A DNA stretch of 64,000 nt from Chromobacterium sinusclupearum (GTDB taxonomy: Bacteria; Pseudomonadota; Gammaproteobacteria; Burkholderiales; Chromobacteriaceae), in the NCBI RefSeq assembly GCF_002902845.1, contig NZ_PPTF01000073.1, forward strand, positions 115,808 through 179,807. Direction: 5' to 3'. Below, in pieces: positions 35,242-43,639 of this stretch (position 1 is its first letter; the number at the start of each line of letters is the position of its first letter). The translations under genes and the position numbers were made by a program. The notes beneath the pieces were generated by a model, which saw only the letters and a program-made list of their open reading frames with translations, was not told the origin of the DNA and did no database searches.

Positions 35242-36462
35242 ATGTCGATATTCAAAAACCGTGCGGCAAAGAACCTTTTATTCGCGATTTTGTGCTCCAG
35301 CATTGGTGTTGGTGTGCATATTCTCGCAATGGGACAGTTATTATTCGAACTAACTGGCAGCATTACCGCCATGGCAACGATTTTGAGTTTCCAGGGGCTG
35401 GGGGCCATCTGCGTTTTGCCTTTTTCCGGCCCGCTGGTCGATCACCTGGATGCTAAAAAGGTTTATCTGGGGTGCGATCTTTCCCGCGCTGCTACTATGG
35501 CCATCATCATTCTTCTAGCCGCCTCCAAAATAGATGGCATGGTCCTACTGATCACCATAGCTGCTATCTTTCTCGCATTGATAGACAACGTCCATCGCAG
35601 TGCCTTATTCAAATTCACGGCGCTGAACATTCCAGATGAATTACAGGGGGATTTAAACGCCAAGATAGGGGTAATGTTTCAAATTGGCGTATTGAGCGGC
35701 ATGGCATTGCTAGGGATCATCTTGTATCGCTCCAGCCCTATTTACGCGCTGATTTTTGATGTCCTTGGCTCGCTGATTTCCGCATGGATCATGTCCCGAC
35801 AACAGTCTATTTTGGCTGCTACCCGGCACAACACAACACAATCTAGCTGGCGGCCTGGCAAGTTGTTTCAGCAAGCGCTGCATGGCTGGCTGCGCCTGTT
35901 GAGACAAGCAGCAAAACAAACGACCGTGCTGATCATGCTGGTTCTTTGCTCTGCAGACTTTATTTTGTCATACAGCCTAAACGTATTGGTCGTGCCCTTG
36001 GTGGCGAAATATTACGCCGGCACGAGCTGGCCTATTTCTGCCATGGAAGGAACGATGGCGATCGGCATGATCGCTGCCTCCTTCTTTACTCGCCACACTT
36101 TGGCACAAAAATTGCTCCCAATCTGGTTATTTCTGCAAGCCGGCTCGACTTTTCTACTATCGTTAGCGACTACTCCGCCGTGGCATTTCGCCGCTTTCTT
36201 CATCATTGGTTTCGCCAGTCTGAATAGCATCACATGGCTTTTAACCACCCTGCAACGGCAAGCCTCGGAAAGCGACAAAGGGAAAATGGCCTCATTGCGT
36301 TTGCTTTCAATCGGGATGGGAACTGCTGTATCCATGCCCTTGGTCAGCAGTATGTCGCATGTGTCCTTCACCTTCGCTCTGCAAGGATGCGCGCTAATCA
36401 TGGCGTGCTTTTTCATGCTATCGCTATGGGTTGCCTACCGATTCCAACCTATACGCGCCTAA
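35242..36462 (+). CDS. MFS efflux transporter (divergent to the ALAS-like operon)
   Basis: 406 residues with about 10-12 hydrophobic segments, typical of the enterobactin-exporter/macrolide-efflux-like MFS branch. It begins MSIFKNRAAKNLLFAILCSS, with LSFQGLGAICVLPFSGPLVDHLDAKKVYLGCDLSRA (a motif-A-like loop between helices 2 and 3). Base composition is clearly more AT-rich than the flanking housekeeping genes and codon choice includes rarer A/T-ending codons, hinting at acquisition. No convincing Shine-Dalgarno before the ATG. The head-to-head position with the biosynthetic operon suggests product export or self-protection; this is inference. Confidence 0.82.
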   Translation: MSIFKNRAAKNLLFAILCSSIGVGVHILAMGQLLFELTGSITAMATILSFQGLGAICVLPFSGPLVDHLDAKKVYLGCDLSRAATMAIIILLAASKIDGMVLLITIAAIFLALIDNVHRSALFKFTALNIPDELQGDLNAKIGVMFQIGVLSGMALLGIILYRSSPIYALIFDVLGSLISAWIMSRQQSILAATRHNTTQSSWRPGKLFQQALHGWLRLLRQAAKQTTVLIMLVLCSADFILSYSLNVLVVPLVAKYYAGTSWPISAMEGTMAIGMIAASFFTRHTLAQKLLPIWLFLQAGSTFLLSLATTPPWHFAAFFIIGFASLNSITWLLTTLQRQASESDKGKMASLRLLSIGMGTAVSMPLVSSMSHVSFTFALQGCALIMACFFMLSLWVAYRFQPIRA

Positions 36463-36806
36463 AACTACATAGCGATCCACAAAACCATTCCAACCAGCAT
36501 CTTTGGCAGGCAGTGCTGATCGCGCCAGAATCAAATCCAAATAAATTTCATCGAAATGAGAATATGAACATCGGACAGACTAGCAAGACCACACCCTTGT
36601 AAAAGCATGCTCTATGACAAGGCTTAGCGAATTCAACTTCAAAATCAATTTCATCACATTCCATATCGCAACAATACACGATCAATAAAACCAAAATTTG
36701 CTCGCCCACATTGTTGATTTTTATATCCTGTTCGCATGGCTTCCATTTAAAAATTGGGGAATCGCGAAACTCTCCCCGGCACCCGCACCCTGACAGGAGC
36801 CCCCAT
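36463..36806 (+). other. AT-rich intergenic region with a candidate promoter for the binding-protein gene
   Basis: 344 bp without a supported gene. It is AT-rich like the MFS gene before it. A promoter-like pair TTGCTC (36698-36703), 17-bp spacer, TTATAT (36721-36726) lies about 80 bp before the binding-protein ATG. A 12-codon frame starts at the ATG at 36564 but has no supporting evidence. No terminator hairpin for the MFS gene was found. Confidence 0.45.
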
Positions 36807-38405
36807 ATGAAGGCCTCGCCGTCTCTGTTTTTTCTCATTACGCTCATCGCTATGCCAACGCCAGCCGCTGTCATTCCTCTTGGCATTAGCTTGGCTGAGC
36901 GCCAAGAGCTGACTCGCAGCAATGGATCGGACCCTGCTACGTTGGATCCGCAACTGGCGGAAGCCCTGCCTGACAATATGATCACCCACGACTTATTCGA
37001 AGGACTGACCTCAATAGACAATGCCGGCCATCTGCAAGCCGGCTTGGCGACGTCATGGGAGCGCAAAGATTCGAACACTTGGATATTCCATCTGCGTCCG
37101 GACGCGCGCTGGAGCGACGGCGTTCCCATTCGTGCCTCCGACTGCGTCTACAGTGTCCGACGATTGCTGGACCCGGCCTTGCACTCGCCTTACGCCAGCG
37201 GCTTTGGCAGTGTGCTGAAGAACGGCCAGGCGGTAGCGGACGGAAAAATGCCGCTGGATGCCCTCGGCGTGCGGGCACTGGATGACAATACCGTTGAGTG
37301 GGTTACCGCTTATCCCGTGGCGATCTTCCCCGAGTTGCTGGCCAATGCGCAGTGGGGACCGGTGCCCCGGCATACGATCCAACAATGGGGCAAAGACTGG
37401 CTCAATCCAGGCAAACTGGTTTCCAGCGGAGCCTTCCGGCTAACCGCATGGACGCCAGGGCAAAGCATCGTTCTGGAAAAGAATCGGCAATACTGGGATG
37501 CCGCATCGGTCGTATTGCAACGTGTGAACTATCTGCCGGTGGAGGACCTTAACCAAGATGTCGCGCTCTATTTCGCAGGCAAAACCGATTTCGTTTTCCA
37601 GCTGCCGCCAGGCGAGTTCAATAAGTTGCGACGATCCCATCCCGATGAAGTCAAGAACAGCCCGTTGCTGAGCTTGCGCTATTTCAGCCTCAATCTACGC
37701 GACCCGCTACTCCGCGATGCGCGAGTGCGGCAGGCGCTGTCCATGGTGGTGGACCGCGACAAACTGGCAGAATCGATCACCGTCGATGGCCAGTCACCTG
37801 CTTATAGCGTGATCTTGCAAGGACTAAGAGGCGCAACGCCATCGCGCTACGACTGGCAATCATGGCCTATGGCCCAAAGAGTGGCGGCAGCCAAACAGTT
37901 GCTGCGAGATGCAGGCGTGGCGCCGCATGCCCCATTGAGGATGATTTACAATACCAGCGAATACCAGAAAACCTTAAGCGAGTATCTCGCCAGCGAATGG
38001 CGAACCAAGCTGGATCTGGATGCCACGCTGGAATCCACCGACTACCCCACCCTGATGCAGAAGCGGCATCAAGGACAATTCCAAATCGCCCGCAATGGCT
38101 GGACAGCGGATTATAACGATGCGATTTCCATGCTCAGCATCGTGCGCTGCGACGACGCCGAGAATGTTTCCGGCAGTTGCAACCAAGCCGCCGAAGCCCT
38201 AATAGAGCGCGCCAACCTGTCGCCGGATCCAGAGCAGAGAAGCACGCTGCTAACAGAAGCCAATCGCCTGATCATGCAGGACTACACCATCATTCCCTTG
38301 CTGCAGTATTCCGACTCCCGCCTGGTAAAACCTTATGTGGGCGGCTACGGCCAGAATCCGCTGGGACGATACCGCAGCAAGGACATCTATATAACCCTCC
38401 ATTGA
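36807..38405 (+). CDS. Oligopeptide-type ABC transporter substrate-binding protein (OppA/MppA family), orphan
   Basis: 532 residues, SBP_bac_5 family. Sec signal peptide about 1-21 (ending TPAAV). Family signatures: TRSNGSDPATLDPQLAEALPDNMITHDLFEGLTSID near the N-terminus, DARWSDGVPIRASDCVYSVRR, and RDPLLRDARVRQALSMVVDRDKL. These proteins bind peptides in the periplasm and deliver them to OppBCDF/DppBCDF permeases; no permease gene is adjacent. ATG 36807 follows ACAGGAGC. It may use a permease encoded elsewhere, bind murein peptide like MppA, or serve the neighbouring pathway. Confidence 0.87.
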   Translation: MKASPSLFFLITLIAMPTPAAVIPLGISLAERQELTRSNGSDPATLDPQLAEALPDNMITHDLFEGLTSIDNAGHLQAGLATSWERKDSNTWIFHLRPDARWSDGVPIRASDCVYSVRRLLDPALHSPYASGFGSVLKNGQAVADGKMPLDALGVRALDDNTVEWVTAYPVAIFPELLANAQWGPVPRHTIQQWGKDWLNPGKLVSSGAFRLTAWTPGQSIVLEKNRQYWDAASVVLQRVNYLPVEDLNQDVALYFAGKTDFVFQLPPGEFNKLRRSHPDEVKNSPLLSLRYFSLNLRDPLLRDARVRQALSMVVDRDKLAESITVDGQSPAYSVILQGLRGATPSRYDWQSWPMAQRVAAAKQLLRDAGVAPHAPLRMIYNTSEYQKTLSEYLASEWRTKLDLDATLESTDYPTLMQKRHQGQFQIARNGWTADYNDAISMLSIVRCDDAENVSGSCNQAAEALIERANLSPDPEQRSTLLTEANRLIMQDYTIIPLLQYSDSRLVKPYVGGYGQNPLGRYRSKDIYITLH

Positions 38406-38454
38406 CGACATCCGAGCCGCTACCGTTCTTACGTCGACAGGACCAAAGCGCGGT

Positions 38455-39228
38455 TTACGAAAGCGTGAAGAAGCTGCTCGGCGGCGCGCCCAGCTCGCGC
38501 TTGAACATGGTGGCGAAGGCGCTGGGACTGGCGTAGCCCAAGTCCAGCGCCACTTTCAGCACGCTGTCGCCGCAGGCCAGCCGCTGCAGAGCCTGCATCA
38601 GCCGCGCCTGGCGCCGCCACTGGCCGAAGCTCAGGCCCGTTTCGCGGCGGAAGCGGCGCTGCAAGGTGCGCGGGTCCAGCGCCAGCTCGCGCGCCCATTC
38701 CGCGGCGCCGCGCGCGTCGTCGGGATGGTCCAGCCATACTGCGCACAACCGCTGCAGCGCCGGCGAGGCTGGCTGGGGCAAGGACAGCGGCAGCACTTTG
38801 GCGCGGCGGATTTCATCCAGCGCTAGCATCATCACCCGCTCGTCGCGCGATCCCGGCTCGCAGGGCAGCGCCACATCCACCGCCGCCAGCACCAGTTCGC
38901 GCAGCAGCGGCGTCACCTCCAGCACGCAGCATTGCTCCGGCAGACCGCCCAGCATGTCCTGGCGCACGAAGATATTCCGCATCCGCACCGGGCTGACCAT
39001 TTTGACTTGGTGCCAGGTGCCGATGGGCAGCCAAATCGCCCGAGTCGGCGGCACAATCCACTGCCCGCGCTCAGTGCCCACCCACATCAGCCCCTCCACG
39101 GAATACAGCAACTGCGCGGTGGGATGCTGATGCCGCGGCGATTCGAGGCCTGCCGGATAGTTGCGCAACTTGCCCACCACCGGCAGAACGCCCCGGTCAT
39201 ACAGTTCCAGATCGTCGAAGCGGTTCAT
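38455..39228 (-). CDS. AraC-family transcriptional regulator
   Basis: 257 residues. N-terminal cupin-like sensing domain (about 20-110, with SPRHQHPTAQLLYSVEGLMWVGTERGQWIVPP). Two helix-turn-helix motifs at about 160-255: ARELALDPRTLQRRFRRETG, then LKVALDLGYASPSAFATMFKRELG with the conserved GYAS-x-SAF pattern. Divergent from the fosmidomycin-resistance-type exporter 98 bp away, so probably its regulator; the ligand is unknown. Confidence 0.9.
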   Translation of the reverse strand: MNRFDDLELYDRGVLPVVGKLRNYPAGLESPRHQHPTAQLLYSVEGLMWVGTERGQWIVPPTRAIWLPIGTWHQVKMVSPVRMRNIFVRQDMLGGLPEQCCVLEVTPLLRELVLAAVDVALPCEPGSRDERVMMLALDEIRRAKVLPLSLPQPASPALQRLCAVWLDHPDDARGAAEWARELALDPRTLQRRFRRETGLSFGQWRRQARLMQALQRLACGDSVLKVALDLGYASPSAFATMFKRELGAPPSSFFTLS

Positions 39229-39326
39229 ATCGCCTCTTTCAAAAAGATGAATGCCTCATTTTCGCAGGACCGGCTCTAAATTGCTGAATTAATATGCAAT
39301 GACCACCTGTATCGAGAATCTTTACC

Positions 39327-40526
39327 ATGGCCTCAAGCACCTCTATCTCCGCGCCGGCTCAAGACACCCGCTTCCGCGTCCTCGGCGCCATCAGTTTCTC
39401 GCACTTCCTCAACGACATGCTGCAGTCGTTGCTGGTGGCGTTGTATCCCTTGCTGAAGGGCAACTACCACCTGAGCTTCGCCGAGATCGGCCTGATGACT
39501 TTCACCTACCAGTGCACCGCCTCGTTGCTGCAACCGCTGGTCGGCATTTACACCGACAAGAAGCCGCAGCCATATTCTCTAGTGTTCGGCATGGGCTCCA
39601 CGCTGATCGGCCTGCTGTTGTTATCCAGCGCCGGCAGCTTCCCGCTGCTGTTGCTGGCCGCCGCGCTGATCGGCACTGGCTCGTCGATTTTCCATCCGGA
39701 ATCGTCGCGCGTGGCGCGCATGGCATCCGGCGGCCGCCCCGGCCTGGCGCAGTCGCTGTTTCAGGTGGGCGGCAACGCAGGCAGCGCCACGGGGCCGCTG
39801 CTGGCGGCGCTGATCGTGATTCCGCTGGGGCAAGGCAGCGTGGCCTGGTTCGGCCTAGTTGCATTGCTGGCCATGTGGGTGCTGTTCCGCGTCGGCCAGT
39901 GGTACGCCCACCAGCACCGCCAGGCCAAGAAGGCCGCCGCCATCGTCATGCCGGATCTGTCGCCGGCCCGCGTCAAGCTGACATTGGGCTTGCTGCTGGT
40001 GCTGGTCTTCTCCAAGCATTTCTACCTAGCCAGCATCACCAGCTACTACACCTTCTACTTGATCCAACACTTCCATATCGGCGTGCAGTCGGCGCAGTTG
40101 CATCTGTTCCTGTTCCTGTTTGCGGTGGCCGCCGGCACCGTATTGGGCGGTCCCATCGGCGACGCCATCGGCCGCAAGCGGGTGATCGGATTCTCCATTC
40201 TGGGTGTGGCGCCGCTGGCGCTGGCGCTGCCGCACGCCAATCTGTTCTGGACCGCCGCGCTGTCGCTGCCCATCGGCTTCATTCTGGCCTCGGCCTTTCC
40301 GGCGATTCTGATCTACGCCCAGGAGCTGCTGCCAGGCAAGGTGGGCATGGTGTCCGGCATGTTCTTCGGCTTCGCCTTCGGCATAGGCGGCATCGGCGCG
40401 GCGGTTCTGGGCCAGTTGGCGGATAGCCACGGCATAGAGTCCGTCTACCTGCTGTGCTCCTTCCTGCCGCTGCTGGGCATCGCAGCAGTGGCGCTGCCTA
40501 ACTTGCACCGCAAGCCCGGCGTTTGA
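39327..40526 (+). CDS. fsr: MFS exporter, fosmidomycin-resistance (Fsr) family
   Basis: 399 residues, about 12 transmembrane helices. Fsr-type N-terminus SFSHFLNDMLQSLLVALYPLLKGNYHLSFAEIGLMTF, with GIYTDKKPQP in loop 2-3 and GSSIFHPESSRVARMASGGRPGLAQSLFQVGGNAG, which is diagnostic for this family. E. coli Fsr exports fosmidomycin and other phosphonates/drugs. Likely controlled by the divergent AraC gene. Natural substrate unknown. Confidence 0.88.
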   Translation: MASSTSISAPAQDTRFRVLGAISFSHFLNDMLQSLLVALYPLLKGNYHLSFAEIGLMTFTYQCTASLLQPLVGIYTDKKPQPYSLVFGMGSTLIGLLLLSSAGSFPLLLLAAALIGTGSSIFHPESSRVARMASGGRPGLAQSLFQVGGNAGSATGPLLAALIVIPLGQGSVAWFGLVALLAMWVLFRVGQWYAHQHRQAKKAAAIVMPDLSPARVKLTLGLLLVLVFSKHFYLASITSYYTFYLIQHFHIGVQSAQLHLFLFLFAVAAGTVLGGPIGDAIGRKRVIGFSILGVAPLALALPHANLFWTAALSLPIGFILASAFPAILIYAQELLPGKVGMVSGMFFGFAFGIGGIGAAVLGQLADSHGIESVYLLCSFLPLLGIAAVALPNLHRKPGV

Positions 40527-40572
40527 CATCGGCCGCCGCCGCGCCGGATACTGCGCGGCATTGAAAACCCAA

Positions 40573-40603
40573 GCAAGGCGCCGAACCCGTATCGGCGCCT
40601 TGC
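40573..40603 (+). terminator. Hairpin between fsr and asnB
   Basis: 10-bp perfect stem GCAAGGCGCC / GGCGCCTTGC, 11-nt loop, no U-tract. It may end fsr transcription; it also lies 22 bp before the asnB start. Confidence 0.45.
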
Positions 40604-40624
40604 GCATTCGGAAGCGCCGTCATC

Positions 40625-42478
40625 ATGTGTGGAATCGCCGGCTTTTTCTCGCGCCGTCCCGTCAATCCCGCCGTCCCGCAAGCCATGCTGGACGAGCTGC
40701 ATCGCCGCGGCCCGGACGATGCCAGCCGGCTGCTGCTGGACGCGGCGCTGAATCCGGCCGCCGACGACCCCATCCACAATGCGATGCTGCACGCCCGCCT
40801 GGCCATCATCGATCCGCGGCCGGTGGCCAACCAGCCCATGGCCAGCGACGACGGCCAGGTGTGGATTTGCTACAACGGCGAGGTCTATGACTGGGAGGCC
40901 GGCAAGGCCGAACTGGAAGCCGGCGGCGCGGTGTTCCGCACCCATGCCGACACCGAATTCATCCTGCGCGGCTATCTGGCCTGGGGCATAGAGGGCCTGC
41001 TGGACCGGCTGCGCGGCATGTTCGCCTTCGCCATTCTGGACCAGCGCAGCGGCAAGGTGCATCTGGCGCGCGACCGCATGGGCGAGAAGCCCTTGGTCTA
41101 CTCGCTGGCGGACGGCAACTTCGCCTTCGGCTCGCTGGTGCGCGCGGTGCTGCCCTTCCTGCCTGCGGACAAGCGCGACTTCAGCCCGGCGGCGATCGAC
41201 GCTTATCTGGCCCACCGCTACATTCCATCCCCGGCCACGCTGTTCAGCCATATCAACAGGCTGGAAAACGGCTACCGGCTGGAGTTTGACCTGAACACCC
41301 GCCAGTTGAGCAAGCAGCGCTACTGGCAACCGAAGGCGGAAAGCGGCGACTGGCTGCAGGAGCTGGACCGCGCGGTGGCGATACGCACCGTGGCGGACCG
41401 GCCGCTGGGCGTGCTGCTGTCAGGCGGCATCGACTCCACCGTGATCGCCAGCCGGCTGGCCACCCAGCAACTGACGCAATTCTCCAGCTTCACCGCCGCG
41501 TTTCCCGGCTCCAGCCTGGACGAATCCGGCGATGCGGCGGACTCTGCCCAGCGCATGGGCCTGCCCAATGTGCGAGTGGAGATGCCGGACAACCTGGCGG
41601 CCGATTTCGAGCGCATCGTCGCCGACCTGGACCAACCGTTCGCCGATCCGTCCAGCTTCCCCACCTGGTATCTGGCGCGCGAAGTGACCCAGCACGTCAA
41701 AGTCGTGCTGGTGGGCGACGGCGGCGATGAGCTGCTGGCCGGCTACAAGCGCATGGGCAAGCACCTGCGCACCCGCTGGCGGCGCAACATCCGCCTGCCG
41801 CTGCCGATCCAACCGCAACTGGACAGCAAGCGCGGCAAGCTGGCCACCGAACTGGCGATGGACTGGCAAAGCGCCTATTCGCTGCGCTTCTCCGGCTTCA
41901 CGCCGGGCCAGCGCAGCTTTCTGCAAGGCGGACGCCCGCTGGAAAAACTGTGCCATTGGCGCAAGCCTGACGACATCGGCCCGGAGCCGCAGGACGGCCA
42001 GCCCGGCCTGCACCAGCTATTGGAACTGGACTTCGCCAATTACCTGCCCGACTACATCTTGCAGAAGTCCGATCTATGCACCATGGCGCATGGCCTGGAA
42101 GGCCGAGCGCCGCTGCTGGACCACCATTTCTACCAACGGCTGCTGGCCACCTCCTCCGCCGAGCGCTACACCCAGCCGGCCAAGCTGATCTTCCGCCGCG
42201 CCATCCATCCGGCGCTGCCGGCCGATTTCTTCCAGCGCAAGAAGCGCGGCTTCAACCCGCCGCTGTCCGGCTGGCTGCAAACCAGCCTGGCGCCGCGTTT
42301 CGACGGCTTGGGCGCGCGGCTGGCCGCCGCCACTGGCGGCCAACTGGACGCCAAGGCGGTGGATGCCTTCGCCCAGGCCTATCGCCACGGCGCCGGCCAT
42401 CTGGCCGAACAGATGCTGCAGCTGCTGATCCTGGATGAGAGCCTGGCCCAACTGCAGCGCCTGCGCCTGAACGGATAA
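40625..42478 (+). CDS. asnB: Asparagine synthase (glutamine-hydrolysing)
   Basis: 617 residues. N-terminal class II glutaminase domain with the catalytic Cys2 (MCGIAGFFSRR), RHRGPDD-type segment LHRRGPDDASR, and YNGEVYD. The C-terminal synthetase domain has the PP-loop SGGIDSTVIA and VVLVGDGGDELLAGYKR. It converts Asp + Gln + ATP to Asn + Glu. Divergent AsnB paralogues often amidate surface sugars or natural products, and this copy is not in an amino-acid operon, so a specialised role is possible. Confidence 0.9.
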   Translation: MCGIAGFFSRRPVNPAVPQAMLDELHRRGPDDASRLLLDAALNPAADDPIHNAMLHARLAIIDPRPVANQPMASDDGQVWICYNGEVYDWEAGKAELEAGGAVFRTHADTEFILRGYLAWGIEGLLDRLRGMFAFAILDQRSGKVHLARDRMGEKPLVYSLADGNFAFGSLVRAVLPFLPADKRDFSPAAIDAYLAHRYIPSPATLFSHINRLENGYRLEFDLNTRQLSKQRYWQPKAESGDWLQELDRAVAIRTVADRPLGVLLSGGIDSTVIASRLATQQLTQFSSFTAAFPGSSLDESGDAADSAQRMGLPNVRVEMPDNLAADFERIVADLDQPFADPSSFPTWYLAREVTQHVKVVLVGDGGDELLAGYKRMGKHLRTRWRRNIRLPLPIQPQLDSKRGKLATELAMDWQSAYSLRFSGFTPGQRSFLQGGRPLEKLCHWRKPDDIGPEPQDGQPGLHQLLELDFANYLPDYILQKSDLCTMAHGLEGRAPLLDHHFYQRLLATSSAERYTQPAKLIFRRAIHPALPADFFQRKKRGFNPPLSGWLQTSLAPRFDGLGARLAAATGGQLDAKAVDAFAQAYRHGAGHLAEQMLQLLILDESLAQLQRLRLNG

Positions 42479-42481
42479 AGC

Positions 42482-42511
42482 CAATGGCGGTAGCGATGCC
42501 TGCCGCCATTG
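42482..42511 (+). terminator. Hairpin downstream of asnB
   Basis: 9-bp stem CAATGGCGG / CCGCCATTG with a 12-nt loop, three bases after the asnB stop. No strong U-tract. Confidence 0.45.
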
Positions 42512-42571
42512 CGCGATGCAAAAAGCATTCATATGGCATTGCATAATCGCTCGCATTAAGCATGGGCGGGT

Positions 42572-42600
42572 TTGCAAACGATAATTACTAGCATTATCAT
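42572..42600 (+). promoter_or_regulatory. Promoter and Fur box of the ftrABCD operon
   Basis: GATAATTACTAGCATTATC at 42580-42598 matches the 19-bp Fur consensus GATAATGATAATCATTATC at 15 of 19 positions, with both outer arms intact. It lies between TTGCAA (42572-42577) and TATCAT (42595-42600), a 17-bp-spaced -35/-10 pair, so Fur-Fe binding would block RNA polymerase directly. Confidence 0.8.
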
Positions 42601-42647
42601 ACTCTTCTACGTCCTGCCCGCCAGGCGAAAACCATAAGGGAAAAATA

Positions 42648-43190
42648 ATGCGTCGCTTTGTCTGCCAGCTGGCCATCGCCAGCGTCGCCCTGTCCGCCTC
42701 CTTCGCCGCCATGGCCAAGGAATACCCGATCGGCAAGCCGGCCCTGAAGAACGGCATGGAGATCGGCGCCGTCTACCTGCAGCCGACCAAGATGGAACCG
42801 GAAGGCATGATGCTGAAGCCGGAAGCGTCCGACATCCACCTGGAAGCCGACATCCACGCCACCAAGAACAACCCGAACGGCTTCGAAGAAGGCGCCTGGA
42901 TGCCCTATCTGGTGGTCAAGTACGAACTGACCAAGGTGGGCGGCAAGACCCAGAAGGGCGACCTGATGCCCATGGTAGCCAACGACGGCCCGCACTACGG
43001 CGACAACGTCAAGCTGCAAGGCCCCGGCAAGTACAAGCTGAAATACACCATCATGCCGCCGTCGGCCAATGAGCACGCCCACTTCGGCCGCCATACCGAC
43101 AAGGAAACCGGCGTGGGCCCGTGGTTCAAGCCGTTTGAAGTGAACTACGAGTTCACCTTCGCCGGCATCGGCAAGAAGGGCGGCTACTAA
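42648..43190 (+). CDS. ftrA: Periplasmic iron-binding protein, P19/Tp34 family (FtrA)
   Basis: 180 residues with Sec signal peptide (about 1-23, SASFAAMA). Mature protein has the P19/FetP pattern: EYPIGKPALKNGMEIGAVYLQP, DIHLEADIHATKNNPNGFEEGAWMPYLVVKYEL, and the metal-site histidines/methionines including the ANEHAHFGRHTDKETGVGPWF segment. Known family members bind Cu and Fe(II)/Fe(III) in the periplasm and feed an FTR1 permease. First gene of a four-gene block equivalent to Bordetella ftrABCD. Fur box 49 bp upstream of the ATG. Confidence 0.9.
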   Translation: MRRFVCQLAIASVALSASFAAMAKEYPIGKPALKNGMEIGAVYLQPTKMEPEGMMLKPEASDIHLEADIHATKNNPNGFEEGAWMPYLVVKYELTKVGGKTQKGDLMPMVANDGPHYGDNVKLQGPGKYKLKYTIMPPSANEHAHFGRHTDKETGVGPWFKPFEVNYEFTFAGIGKKGGY

Positions 43191-43288
43191 GCCGCATCGC
43201 GGGCACCCTCCTGGAAAATGCCCGATTTCGACACCAGACGGCGCGGACACTCGATCCGCGCTGTTTCTCATTCCGGAATGATGAACCG

Positions 43289-43624
43289 ATGACCACTCTG
43301 CGCCTGATCGCCGCCGCCCTGGTGGCCACCCTGCTTGCCGCGCCCGTCCTTGCCGATGAGATGCCGGTTTACAAGCTGCAAATGAAGGACGGCCAGCTGA
43401 TTCCCGCCCGACTGGTGGTGCCGGCCGGCAAGAAGTTCAAGATCGAAGTGATGAATGTCGGCAAGACGCCGGCGGAGTTCGAAAGCATCACGCTGCGCAA
43501 GGAAAAAGTGCTGGGCCCCGGCGCGGAATCGTTTCTGGTGTTCCAGCCGCTGTCTCCCGGCGAGTACAAATTCTTTGACGATTTCCATCCCAAAACCGGC
43601 CAGGGCGTGATCGTCGCCAAGTAA
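43289..43624 (+). CDS. ftrB: Cupredoxin-domain periplasmic protein (FtrB)
   Basis: 111 residues with signal peptide (about 1-22, ending APVLA). The rest is a short cupredoxin-like beta sandwich: IPARLVVPAGKKFKIEVMNVGKTPAEFESITL and LSPGEYKFFDDFHPKTGQGVIV, as in EfeO N-terminal/FtrB proteins. It probably oxidises ferrous iron for the permease. A classical type 1 Cu C-x-H-x-M loop is not visible; the acidic and histidine residues near the end may bind metal instead. 98 bp after ftrA, 15 bp before ftrC. Confidence 0.85.
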   Translation: MTTLRLIAAALVATLLAAPVLADEMPVYKLQMKDGQLIPARLVVPAGKKFKIEVMNVGKTPAEFESITLRKEKVLGPGAESFLVFQPLSPGEYKFFDDFHPKTGQGVIVAK

Positions 43625-43639
43625 GACAAGGAACAAGCA

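Noticed and set aside
36564-36602. 12-codon plus-strand frame (MNIGQTSKTTPL) in the gap after the MFS gene
   Set aside because: Too short to support without conservation data; weak ribosome site. Considered as a possible peptide precursor but no evidence.
36548-37129. Minus-strand frame of about 190 codons opposite the binding-protein start and the AT-rich gap
   Set aside because: No domain, no ribosome site, and it overlaps the signal peptide region of a well-supported gene.
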